Assembly (NCBI GenBank): GCA_021818075.1
Contig: JAKAFD010000035.1
Coordinates: 1-7,596 of the forward strand
Direction: 5' to 3'
DNA length: 7,596 bases
Origin: a bacterium
Lineage (GTDB): Bacteria > Patescibacteriota > Patescibacteriia > Patescibacteriales > Patescibacteriaceae
The notes under the pieces are model-generated. The model was not told where the DNA came from. It searched no databases and saw nothing but the letters and a program-made list of their open reading frames with translations. Shown in pieces: positions 1-4,846 of the stretch. The position numbers and the translations under genes are program-made. How positions within the stretch are numbered: the first letter of the stretch is position 1; every line of letters begins with the position of its first letter.

Positions 1-1
1 T

Positions 2-496
2 CTTAAATATTTCGGCGAAGATGCCGTGCCCTGCGGCAAATGCGATTTATGCCTCAACGGTCGCGGCCTGGCTCCCAAAACCAAAACCGGCCTCAAACCG
101 GCCAAAACCTATTTAAATTATTACGATAAGGCCTATGAAGCTAAAAAACTAACCGAAGATGATATAATCGTGGTAGAAGCGCCCTTTGCCACCAAGCTGA
201 CCCAGTTTATTACCCAAGATTTTTGGCAGCAAGGCTTAAGCGTAGCGGAAATTGCCGCCGCCAGAGACTTGACGCCGCAAACCATTATCAATCATTTATG
301 CTGGCTCTTAGAGAAAAAAGTGCCGGTTGATATTAAAAAATTAGTGCCCGAGGTGATAGAGAAAAGAATTATCAAAGCGGCGGCCGACCATGAAGGCGGA
401 CTCAAAGCGCTTAAAGAAAAATTAGACGGCGATATCAGCTACGACCAGATTAAATTAACTCTGGCCAAACACCATGGACAAAAAAACACAAAATGA
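2..496 (+). CDS. recQ: RecQ-family ATP-dependent DNA helicase, C-terminal part (5' end outside window)
   Basis: This is the last 164 residues of a RecQ-type 3'-5' DNA helicase, an enzyme of recombinational repair; the helicase core lies before the window. The open frame runs in from the left edge with LKYFGEDA followed by a cysteine cluster, CGKCDLC (visible residues 11, 14 and 17), which matches the end of the RecQ zinc-binding subdomain (YFGE...CGxCDxC). After a linker, roughly residues 60-155 resemble the RecQ C-terminal helix-turn-helix domain (HTH_40), with a plausible helix-turn-helix at LSVAEIAAARDLTPQTIINHL. No HRDC domain is seen after the zinc site. A GTG at 26 could be taken as a start, but it sits inside the conserved zinc motif and is not the real one. 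The 3' end overlaps the next gene by 23 nt, suggesting translational coupling. Family assignment is fairly sure; the exact RecQ subtype cannot be judged without the core. Confidence 0.88.
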   Translation, partial: LKYFGEDAVPCGKCDLCLNGRGLAPKTKTGLKPAKTYLNYYDKAYEAKKLTEDDIIVVEAPFATKLTQFITQDFWQQGLSVAEIAAARDLTPQTIINHLCWLLEKKVPVDIKKLVPEVIEKRIIKAAADHEGGLKALKEKLDGDISYDQIKLTLAKHHGQKNTK

Positions 497-1175
497 TTTA
501 CTAAAGCTGGTACGCGACAATTATCGCACGATTGCCGGCGATTTTGATATTACCAGGCGCAAGGGCCTGTGGCCGGAAGTGGCCAAGCTGGCCGATGGCG
601 TTGACTGTTCGCTGGCCAAAAAAAGCGTCTTGGACGCCGGTTGCGGCCAGGGCCGTTTATACGAATGCTTCCGCGACAAAAATATTGATTACTTGGGCGT
701 GGATAGCTGCGCCGAACTAGTCAAACTGGCTCGCGACCATTACGGCGAGCGATTTGAGATCGGAGAGATTCTAACCTTAAGCCAATTGCCGCAATTTGAT
801 TTTGATTATGTCTTTTGCGTCGGCGTCTTGCACCACCTGCCGGGTCAAAAATTACAATTAGAAGCTCTTAACCAGCTAAAAAGCAAAACCAAACCGGGCG
901 GGCAAATTATTATCAGCGTCTGGAACATTTGGGCCATGCCTAAACTGCGCCCGCTGATTTTTAAATATGCCTTTTTAAAACTTTTGGGTAAGCACCGCAT
1001 GGACTGGGGCGATATTATCTTTTATTGGCGCTACTCCGGCGGCCAAATAGCCAGCCGCCGCTATTATCATGCTTTTACCAAACGGGGGTTAAAAAAATTA
1101 GTTAAACAAGCCGACCTAAAATTAGAACAGCTGTACAAAGACAAATTTAACTACTACTTAATTCTAAAAAAATAA
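474..1175 (+). CDS. Class I SAM-dependent methyltransferase, Trm9/ABH8-like
   Basis: This 233-residue Rossmann-fold methyltransferase has motif I at VLDAGCGQGR (residues 52-61), an acidic ribose-binding position in LGVDS (74-78), and a motif-IV region DFDYVFCVGVLHHLP (109-123). Two further stretches resemble the Trm9/ABH8 tRNA methyltransferase group: the N-terminal NYRTIAGDFDITRRKGLWPEV (about 16-36) and the late DWGDI...RRYYHAFTKRGLKKL (177-209). In eukaryotes Trm9 methylates carboxymethyl-uridine at the tRNA wobble position. Bacterial relatives are mostly uncharacterised, so the substrate here is unknown and tRNA is only a suggestion. The ATG at 474 lies inside the end of the helicase gene (23-nt overlap) and is the only reasonable start; the ATG at 494 is out of frame. 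The gene probably shares a transcript with the helicase and ends at the hairpin overlapping its stop codon. Confidence 0.8.
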   Translation: MDKKTQNDLLKLVRDNYRTIAGDFDITRRKGLWPEVAKLADGVDCSLAKKSVLDAGCGQGRLYECFRDKNIDYLGVDSCAELVKLARDHYGERFEIGEILTLSQLPQFDFDYVFCVGVLHHLPGQKLQLEALNQLKSKTKPGGQIIISVWNIWAMPKLRPLIFKYAFLKLLGKHRMDWGDIIFYWRYSGGQIASRRYYHAFTKRGLKKLVKQADLKLEQLYKDKFNYYLILKK

Positions 1176-1198
1176 CCCCTTAAATTAATTAAGAGGTT
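1174..1198. terminator. Bidirectional terminator between convergent genes
   Basis: Arms 1174-1183 and 1189-1198 form a 10-bp stem with one mismatch (C1178/A1194) and a 5-nt loop. It begins on the last two bases of the methyltransferase stop codon and lies 5 nt from the end of the convergent acyltransferase gene. On the minus strand the stem is followed by A and then seven T, a good U-tract. On the plus strand the tail (AAATTTT) is weaker. It probably serves both genes, working better leftward. Confidence 0.65.
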
Positions 1199-1203
1199 AA
1201 ATT

Positions 1204-2088
1204 TTAATTAGAGTTATGCGGCGTCAACTCGGCGATGCTCTGCGTAACAATTTCTCCAATTTGTAAATGGACGCGATTAAAATCTTGATTAAAAAGTTCC
1301 TGTGTAAATTCTATTGGCTTGCCAATGATGATTTGACATTTTTTACCACCCCCTACTTTAGAAGGGTCTAGGACAGCTTTTTTAATCTTGCTTCTATCAA
1401 CTTCCGCCGGCTGAATTTCATCAAAACCGATAATTCTTACTGGGATAGCCCGCTTAAAATAAGCTCCGCCGTTACCGCTTCGATAATTGTCATAGATAAA
1501 TCTGGCAACATCTTTTTTACACGGCTTTATTTCTTTGGTGCGAGACCGCCCGCCTTCAGGATAAAGAACTAAATTACCGATAAGCACTCGTTTTTTCCAT
1601 CGTTCTTTGGCCTGAAAATCAGCCCCCTCAACATCTCGACTGACAACGGTTATTTTGGCAAACCATAAAAACAAACCAAACCACTGGTTGGCATAATTAG
1701 CTTTATCGGCTACCGTCCAAGGCACAAAAGATGGGTAAAAAATAATTTTCAACAAATTAGAGATGCTAATACCGATGGCCCAAGGATCCGTCCAAGCTTG
1801 ATGATTGGGAAAAAATACATTGCCGATATCAGTTGGCAAGTTTTCCAGACCAAAAATTTCCAGGCTATTTTTTATCCGAAAAAGATAAAGACCATAAAAA
1901 TAATTAGCCACAATCACCACTTGCGCCGGTAAATTAAAAATTATTCTCAACGGCCAAGAAATAACAACCAACAATTTCACCCAAAAACCTTTGGCAGTGT
2001 TAAAAAAAAGATGAATATTGACATATATTTCTACAATCTCTCCCATAAATTGGCTCAACTTGATAACTGCTGTATTTACGGTATTCAC
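1204..2088 (-). CDS. PlsC-type 1-acyl-sn-glycerol-3-phosphate acyltransferase-like protein
   Basis: This 294-residue membrane-associated acyltransferase belongs to the PlsC/LPLAT group, whose members transfer an acyl chain to a lysophospholipid or a related glycerolipid. The catalytic HX4D motif is present as NHQAWTD (N95, H96, D101), and the glycerophosphate-binding block is YPEGGRSRT (176-184). Hydrophobic segments near residues 36-70 probably sit in or on the inner membrane, and the N-terminal region before motif I is longer than in minimal PlsC proteins. The start is GTG at 2088-2086, supported by AAGGTG at 2094-2099 with 5-nt spacing. It has its own candidate promoter and converges on the methyltransferase gene. 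The acyl acceptor cannot be told from sequence; CPR bacteria often lack a full lipid pathway, so it may remodel scavenged lipids (inference). Confidence 0.82.
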   Translation of the reverse strand: MNTVNTAVIKLSQFMGEIVEIYVNIHLFFNTAKGFWVKLLVVISWPLRIIFNLPAQVVIVANYFYGLYLFRIKNSLEIFGLENLPTDIGNVFFPNHQAWTDPWAIGISISNLLKIIFYPSFVPWTVADKANYANQWFGLFLWFAKITVVSRDVEGADFQAKERWKKRVLIGNLVLYPEGGRSRTKEIKPCKKDVARFIYDNYRSGNGGAYFKRAIPVRIIGFDEIQPAEVDRSKIKKAVLDPSKVGGGKKCQIIIGKPIEFTQELFNQDFNRVHLQIGEIVTQSIAELTPHNSN

Positions 2089-2137
2089 TTTTACACCTTT
2101 TTAAAAGTACAAAAATTATTTAATTATATTTGCTAAA

Positions 2138-2166
2138 ATTTCATCATATCGGCAAAAATTTGTCAA
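2138..2166 (-). promoter_or_regulatory. Candidate promoter of the acyltransferase gene
   Basis: On the minus strand a perfect TTGACA (2161-2166) is separated by 17 nt from TGAAAT (2138-2143), which is preceded by TGA as in extended -10 promoters. Expected transcription start is near 2131, giving a leader of about 43 nt that contains the AAGGTG ribosome site. The -10 box matches at 4 of 6 positions. The -35 lies 3 nt after the rpsP terminator palindrome. Confidence 0.5.
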
Positions 2167-2169
2167 CTA

Positions 2170-2201
2170 AAAAGCACCCCGAGGTACCTCGGGGTGCTTT
2201 T
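2170..2201 (-). terminator. rpsP intrinsic terminator (perfect 32-bp palindrome)
   Basis: A perfect 32-bp palindrome centred at 2185/2186 can form a 14-bp GC-rich stem (core GCACCCCGAG) closed by a GTAC tetraloop. It starts 12 nt past the rpsP stop. On the minus strand the stem runs into five T, as expected of a strong Rho-independent terminator. The other strand has four T, so it may also work in reverse. Confidence 0.9.
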
Positions 2202-2213
2202 ATGTCTTTATTA

Positions 2214-2699
2214 TTAAGCAGCCGACTCTTCTTTTACCTCTACCTCCTCGGTCGGTTGAACTTCTGGTGCGGCTTCTGTTAAAACTTCAGTCGGGGCTTC
2301 CATTACCGGCTCTGCGGCCGGAGCGGCGGCGTCTGCCGCGGCTTTGGTTTCGGCCGCCACTTTGTCGGCTTCAGCTTTCTCTTGGGCAGCTTTAGCGTCA
2401 GTGGCTTTCTTAGCTATGGCTTCACGGGACTTATTAGTCAGCTTGGATACGGCAACCTTTTTGCCTTCCACCACATTTTTACCAACCAATAAATTATTAA
2501 CGGTCGGCGTCATTTGGGCGCCCTTATCAAGCCAATATTTAATCCGGTCAGCCTCAACCGCCAATTCTTTGGTGTGGGGGTTGTAAGTACCTAAAATTTC
2601 CAAGTTGTCGCCAAAAGGATCGCGGCCGACCTCGGAAATAATCAAACGGTAAATCGGATATTTCTTTTTACCTTTGCGTGATAATTTAATCTTTAACAT
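2214..2699 (-). CDS. rpsP: 30S ribosomal protein S16 with long Ala/Glu-rich C-terminal extension
   Basis: S16 is a 30S assembly protein that binds 16S rRNA in the lower body of the subunit. Residues 1-84 match the family: MLKIKLSRKGKKKYPIYRLI, then GRDPFGDNLEILGTYNP (25-41), then ADRIKYWLDKGAQMTPTVNNLL (50-71). Typical S16 is about 80-90 residues; this one has 161. The extra ~75 residues begin with a basic stretch (KLTNKSREAIAKKAT), continue Ala/Lys/Glu-rich (about 96-127), then become Pro/Glu/Val-rich and acidic to the end. The tail is low complexity and probably disordered. The ATG at 2699 is clear from homology, though the ribosome site before it is weak (TTTAAGAATTT). It is a monocistronic unit with its own promoter and terminator; the usual bacterial neighbours rimM, trmD and rplS are absent here. 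Confidence 0.95.
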   Translation of the reverse strand: MLKIKLSRKGKKKYPIYRLIISEVGRDPFGDNLEILGTYNPHTKELAVEADRIKYWLDKGAQMTPTVNNLLVGKNVVEGKKVAVSKLTNKSREAIAKKATDAKAAQEKAEADKVAAETKAAADAAAPAAEPVMEAPTEVLTEAAPEVQPTEEVEVKEESAA

Positions 2700-2713
2700 A
2701 AATTCTTAAATAA

Positions 2714-2737
2714 AAAACGCGTTTTACTAATAAAACG
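2714..2737 (-). promoter_or_regulatory. Terminator-like hairpin in the rpsP leader (possible attenuator)
   Basis: In the rpsP 5' leader, CGTTTTA (minus strand, 2737-2731) and TAAAACG (2726-2720) form a 7-bp stem with a TTAG tetraloop. It is followed by CG and an uninterrupted run of T, 14-19 nt upstream of the rpsP start codon. With a transcription start near 2753 this hairpin would fill most of the ~54-nt leader. The shape is that of a weak intrinsic terminator placed before the gene rather than after it. A regulatory role is an inference. Confidence 0.45.
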
Positions 2738-2759
2738 AGAGCAATTTGACGATAGCCAT

Positions 2760-2788
2760 ATCTTAGAATAAACGAATATTTTTGTCAA
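2760..2788 (-). promoter_or_regulatory. rpsP: rpsP promoter (sigma70-type)
   Basis: On the minus strand a perfect TTGACA (2783-2788) is spaced by exactly 17 nt from TAAGAT (2760-2765, 4 of 6 matches). The predicted start is near 2753. This is one of the best promoter matches in the window and is positioned correctly for rpsP. Its -35 box lies in one arm of the inverted repeat at 2783-2817. Confidence 0.75.
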
Positions 2789-2817
2789 TAATAACAAATA
2801 ATGATTTATTATTGACA
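2783..2817. repeat. 12-bp perfect inverted repeat holding both divergent -35 boxes
   Basis: TGTCAATAATAA (2783-2794) is the exact reverse complement of TTATTATTGACA (2806-2817); the arms are separated by an 11-bp AT-rich spacer. Each arm contains a TTGACA -35 box plus the six bases outside it (TTATTA), so the two divergent promoters are matched beyond the consensus. This may be an operator for a dimeric regulator, a pair of similar UP-like sequences, or chance in AT-rich DNA. Confidence 0.7.
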
Positions 2818-2840
2818 TATTCTATAATACCTGCTATATT
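2812..2840 (+). promoter_or_regulatory. Strong sigma70-type promoter of the membrane-protein locus
   Basis: A perfect TTGACA (2812-2817), a 17-nt spacer and TATATT (2835-2840, 5 of 6 matches) predict transcription starting near 2847. That leaves a leader of about 60 nt before the ATG at 2907. It is back to back with the rpsP promoter. Confidence 0.78.
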
Positions 2841-2906
2841 TATATATTGCTCATTAAAATAAAAACGATATATAATTAACTTTTTCTATAAAATTTGAGG
2901 TATATC

Positions 2907-3056
2907 ATGATTGGTTTAGCTATCGCAATTGTCTATTTTATCTGGTCTTGGCTGCTTAATAGCTACACACCAGAAGCAGCCTTCTTAGGCGCCACCTACT
3001 TTCTTTTTATTTGGTATTTGTTTTTGCCATCATCAAAGGCATCCTTTCTTCTTTAA
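2907..3056 (+). CDS. Short membrane ORF; probable 5' part of a split membrane-protein gene
   Basis: This 49-residue ORF has the best translation signals of the locus: ATG at 2907 preceded by GAGG at 2897-2900 with 6-nt spacing, downstream of the strong promoter at 2812-2840. The product begins MIGLAIAIVYFIWSWLLNSY, one hydrophobic segment, and continues into a second, aromatic-rich one (about residues 26-40, FLGATYFLFIWYLFL). Its last residues (PSSKASFLL) look unlike natural membrane-protein sequence and overlap the start of the next open frame (from 3011), which lies in the -1 frame and has no ribosome site of its own. I read it as the true N-terminus of one protein continued in that frame after a shift within about 3000-3050. 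It could instead be an independent small membrane protein. The family is not recognised. Confidence 0.55.
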   Translation: MIGLAIAIVYFIWSWLLNSYTPEAAFLGATYFLFIWYLFLPSSKASFLL

Positions 3057-3358
3057 CCTCATTAGGTATTACAACTGCCAGTGTGTCTGTTGGTGCAAAT
3101 GCGGGAGGTGTGATAGGAGGCATGCTTGGAGCATTTGGAGGCGCCGTGTTTTCGTTGCTTCTACTAATAAGATTTGTTGTCAAATCAGTTCTCTTGCTTT
3201 TAGGTACTTACTTATTAAGTCATGCCGGCACGGCCAACATGACCCTCAAAGAATTTAACATGAGTATGTTAATTTTTGGGGCAATAATCTATATTGTCGG
3301 TTTAATAATATTTCGGAATAAAAAATCGGACTCCGGTAACTCTAGCGACAATAGTTAA
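3011..3358 (+). CDS. Unrecognised multi-pass membrane protein; probable 3' part of the split gene
   Basis: This 115-residue open frame can begin only at a TTG (3011) with no ribosome site before it. It encodes a hydrophobic protein: a segment near the start (VFAIIKGILSSL), a glycine-rich region GANAGGVIGGMLGAFGGAV (about 28-46) running into SLLLLIRFVV, then VLLLLGTYLL, and a last segment MLIFGAIIYIVGLIIF (about 84-99) before a short hydrophilic tail rich in Lys, Ser, Asp and Asn. The Gly-xxx-Gly spacing suits packed transmembrane helices. Joined to the upstream ORF by a -1 shift it would give a protein of about 150 residues with roughly five hydrophobic segments. The reading frame is open upstream only to a TAG at 2960. 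I recognise no family; the coding call rests on length, the composition of the segments, and a promoter and terminator that bracket the locus. Confidence 0.6.
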   Translation: MVFVFAIIKGILSSLTSLGITTASVSVGANAGGVIGGMLGAFGGAVFSLLLLIRFVVKSVLLLLGTYLLSHAGTANMTLKEFNMSMLIFGAIIYIVGLIIFRNKKSDSGNSSDNS

Positions 3359-3373
3359 TTTTACAAACAACAT

Positions 3374-3400
3374 AAAACCCGCATTGATAAAACGGGTTTT
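3374..3400. terminator. Bidirectional terminator after the membrane-protein locus and tRNA-Gly
   Basis: AAAACCCG (3374-3381) pairs with CGGGTTTT (3393-3400), an 8-bp stem with an 11-nt loop, followed on the plus strand by ATTTTATTT. On the minus strand the stem also ends in TTTT. It lies 15 nt after the membrane locus stop and 29 nt past the tRNA-Gly 3' end, so it can end transcripts from both sides. Confidence 0.75.
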
Positions 3401-3429
3401 ATTTTATTTAACAAAATATTTTTCTTGTG

Positions 3430-3500
3430 AGCGGGTAGCGGGAATCGAACCCGCGACTTCTGTTTGGAAAACAGACATTTGACCACTAAACTATACCCGC
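3430..3500 (-). tRNA. tRNA-Gly(UCC)
   Basis: This 71-nt cloverleaf on the minus strand pairs acceptor GCGGGTA with TACCCGC and has discriminator T73. The D arm is GTTT/AAAT around a GTGG loop. The anticodon stem TCTGT/ACAGA holds the loop TTTCCAA, giving anticodon UCC, which reads GGA and probably other GGN codons. The T arm is GCGGG-TTCGATT-CCCGC. The CCA end is not encoded (next bases CAC), so a CCA-adding enzyme is required. The first 10 bases overlap the 3' end of the upstream same-strand gene and supply its stop codon. No convincing separate promoter is visible, so it may be transcribed through that gene. Confidence 0.95.
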
Positions 3501-4165
3501 GCTTGATCGTAAACGGCCTCTATCCAACCAATAATTCTTCTATGCAATTCAACCCCCAATCTTTTATCTCCTAAACTTTTTATAGTAATGTGAGCCGTGC
3601 CATATGGTAATTTTCTTTTCTTTTTTAAAGATTTGTTAAGGCGCCTGTCTACCTGCGTTTTGCCGAATTGCCTCAATCTAATACCGGTTATATCAGACCA
3701 AAATTTTTTTACTTCGCTAATTGAAGTGTCTGGATATAAATGAATGGCTATGGAAAAATTATCCTCTCCTACCCCGCACACCTCTCTAAACCATCTCATT
3801 GCCAATCTTATAATGTCAGGATCGGAATTAATCACCCTAACCTGTTCATAAAGTTTGGAACCCTCCCCGATATATAGTCCCAAGCCCAGCATCATTAAAT
3901 CTCGCTGTGATAACACACCAATCTCTTTTTTGCCATACTGTTTTGCTGATTTTATGCTTTTAATCCTGTTTTGATTTCTTGTTTCAACAGACCTCATCAA
4001 GCCCGACTTGACTCTTTGCCTTATGGTTTCATTTGGTTTATATGGCACCTCTTTCAACCAACTACTTAAAGTACTCTTAGCAACACCCAACCTGGAAATA
4101 ATCACATTATATGACCACCCTTTTTTTCTTAAATCAATCGCTTTATTTCTAAGTGATTTCTTCAT
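3491..4165 (-). CDS. HTH plus LAGLIDADG-like domain protein (homing-endonuclease-like), ending inside tRNA-Gly
   Basis: This 224-residue basic protein has two parts. Residues about 3-42 form a resolvase-like helix-turn-helix (KAIDLRKKGWSYNVIISRLG, then STLSSWLKEV). From about 86 there is a LAGLIDADG-like domain: LMMLGLGLYIGEGSK (90-104), then INSDPDIIRLAMRWFREVCGV (112-132), KKFWSDITGIRLRQFGK (153-169), and a C-terminal half with RKLPYGTAHITIKS (184-197). Such proteins are scattered in CPR bacteria and actinobacteria; most are uncharacterised and may be nucleases or, like WhiA, DNA-binding regulators with a degenerate endonuclease fold. An ATG at 4183 is also in frame, but the promoter at 4172-4200 would start transcription at the ATG at 4165, so I chose the latter as a leaderless start. 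The last codons GCG CGG GTA TAG lie in tRNA-Gly. Base composition is more AT-rich than in the mnmA cluster, consistent with but not proving transfer. Confidence 0.78.
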   Translation of the reverse strand: MKKSLRNKAIDLRKKGWSYNVIISRLGVAKSTLSSWLKEVPYKPNETIRQRVKSGLMRSVETRNQNRIKSIKSAKQYGKKEIGVLSQRDLMMLGLGLYIGEGSKLYEQVRVINSDPDIIRLAMRWFREVCGVGEDNFSIAIHLYPDTSISEVKKFWSDITGIRLRQFGKTQVDRRLNKSLKKKRKLPYGTAHITIKSLGDKRLGVELHRRIIGWIEAVYDQARV

Positions 4166-4171
4166 ATGTAC

Positions 4172-4200
4172 AGCATACCACAATATACTAATAAGTTCAA
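4172..4200 (-). promoter_or_regulatory. Extended -10 promoter predicting a leaderless mRNA
   Basis: On the minus strand TTGAAC (4195-4200) and TATGCT (4172-4177) are 17 nt apart, and the -10 is preceded by TGG, an extended -10 feature. The predicted start, about 7 nt downstream, falls on the A of the ATG at 4165. No Shine-Dalgarno sequence is present, so the transcript would be leaderless or nearly so. Confidence 0.5.
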
Positions 4201-4237
4201 ATTTTTAAAAACGATAAACTAAAAAATTCAACAAAAT

Positions 4238-4271
4238 TGCTCGCAAAATTTATAGCCCATCCTTGCAAGCA
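4238..4271 (-). terminator. Possible terminator of the mnmA operon
   Basis: On the minus strand TGCTTGCAA (4271-4263) can pair with TTGCGAGCA (4246-4238), nine pairs including one wobble, around a 16-nt loop. ATTTTGTTG and further T-rich sequence follow. It begins just after the nitroreductase stop codon. The large loop and interrupted T-tract make it only a moderate candidate. Confidence 0.4.
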
Positions 4272-4274
4272 GAG

Positions 4275-4835
4275 TTAAGAAAAATTAAATTCGTTTTCCG
4301 AAGCTATTTCCTGCAGTTTTTTGCGGGAACTGGTGTCTTCCGTTTCCGGCTCCAGCGGCCGGCCGACCACAATCATCATCTCTACCGTAAAACTATCCGG
4401 CACCCCCAGTTCGGACTTAACCCGCTCTCGGTCAAAACCTTCAATGCCGTGCGCCACCCAGTCGCGGCTGGCGGCTTCCAAAGCCAAATTTTCCCAAGCC
4501 GCGCCGGTGTCAAAACTATGGGTGCGACTGGGCTGCTCGTTATAGGTAAAATTATTGCGCGACAAGACCACAATCAAAGCCGAAGCTTGTTTGGCCCAAG
4601 CCTGATTGTTGGGCGTTAGCCAAGAAAAAAATTTATCCCAAGCGGCGGTATCGCGCTTGGCGTAAACAAAGCGCCACGGCTGATTGTTAAATGATGATGG
4701 CGCCCAACTGGCGGCTTCCAGCATAGCCAGCAAATCAGTTTCGGCAATCGCTTCGCCGCTAAAAGCGCGCGGCGAGTGGCGATGCAACAGTAAATGATTA
4801 ATATTATATTCACTTTGACGATTAGTCTTTAACAT
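4275..4835 (-). CDS. Nitroreductase family FMN-dependent oxidoreductase
   Basis: This 186-residue protein has the nitroreductase fold signature. HRHSPRAF (18-25) supplies the Arg/Ser contacts for the FMN phosphate. WAPSSFNNQPWRF (45-57) is the conserved block beside the flavin. DTGAAWENLALEAASRDWVAHGIEGFD (109-135) is the dimer-interface helix region, and VVGRP (156-160) is the late conserved strand. Family members are usually homodimers that use NAD(P)H to reduce nitroaromatics, quinones or flavins, or act in dehalogenation or cofactor chemistry; the natural substrate cannot be inferred here. Length is in the normal range. It begins 11 nt after the peptidase gene and has no clear Shine-Dalgarno sequence, so it is probably translated as the last gene of the mnmA unit. 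Confidence 0.88.
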   Translation of the reverse strand: MLKTNRQSEYNINHLLLHRHSPRAFSGEAIAETDLLAMLEAASWAPSSFNNQPWRFVYAKRDTAAWDKFFSWLTPNNQAWAKQASALIVVLSRNNFTYNEQPSRTHSFDTGAAWENLALEAASRDWVAHGIEGFDRERVKSELGVPDSFTVEMMIVVGRPLEPETEDTSSRKKLQEIASENEFNFS

Positions 4836-4846
4836 ACGGATAAAAT

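Noticed and set aside
26..496. A complete small gene starting at GTG 26
   Set aside because: The frame is open to the left edge and the sequence before it (YFGEDA) is part of the RecQ zinc-binding motif, so the gene is simply cut by the window.
2123..2128. TATAAT upstream of the acyltransferase as its -10 box
   Set aside because: No acceptable -35 lies 16-18 nt upstream; the TTGACA at 2161 is 32 nt away and fits the TGAAAT at 2138 instead.
4166..4183. Six-residue longer start (MWYAVH) of the HTH/LAGLIDADG-like gene
   Set aside because: These codons overlap the predicted -10 box and have no ribosome site; the ATG at 4165 coincides with the predicted transcription start.
3430..4274. Integrated element with attachment sites at tRNA-Gly
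   Set aside because: No repeat of the tRNA 3' end is visible nearby and there is no integrase; the gene lies on the tRNA 5' side, unlike usual tRNA-targeted islands.
4263..4619. Plus-strand reading frame of 118 codons opposite the nitroreductase
   Set aside because: It mirrors a clearly conserved gene on the other strand, has no ribosome site, and gives an Arg/His/Phe-rich product typical of antisense shadows. The same applies to other frames within nitroreductase, mnmA, rpsP and the methyltransferase.
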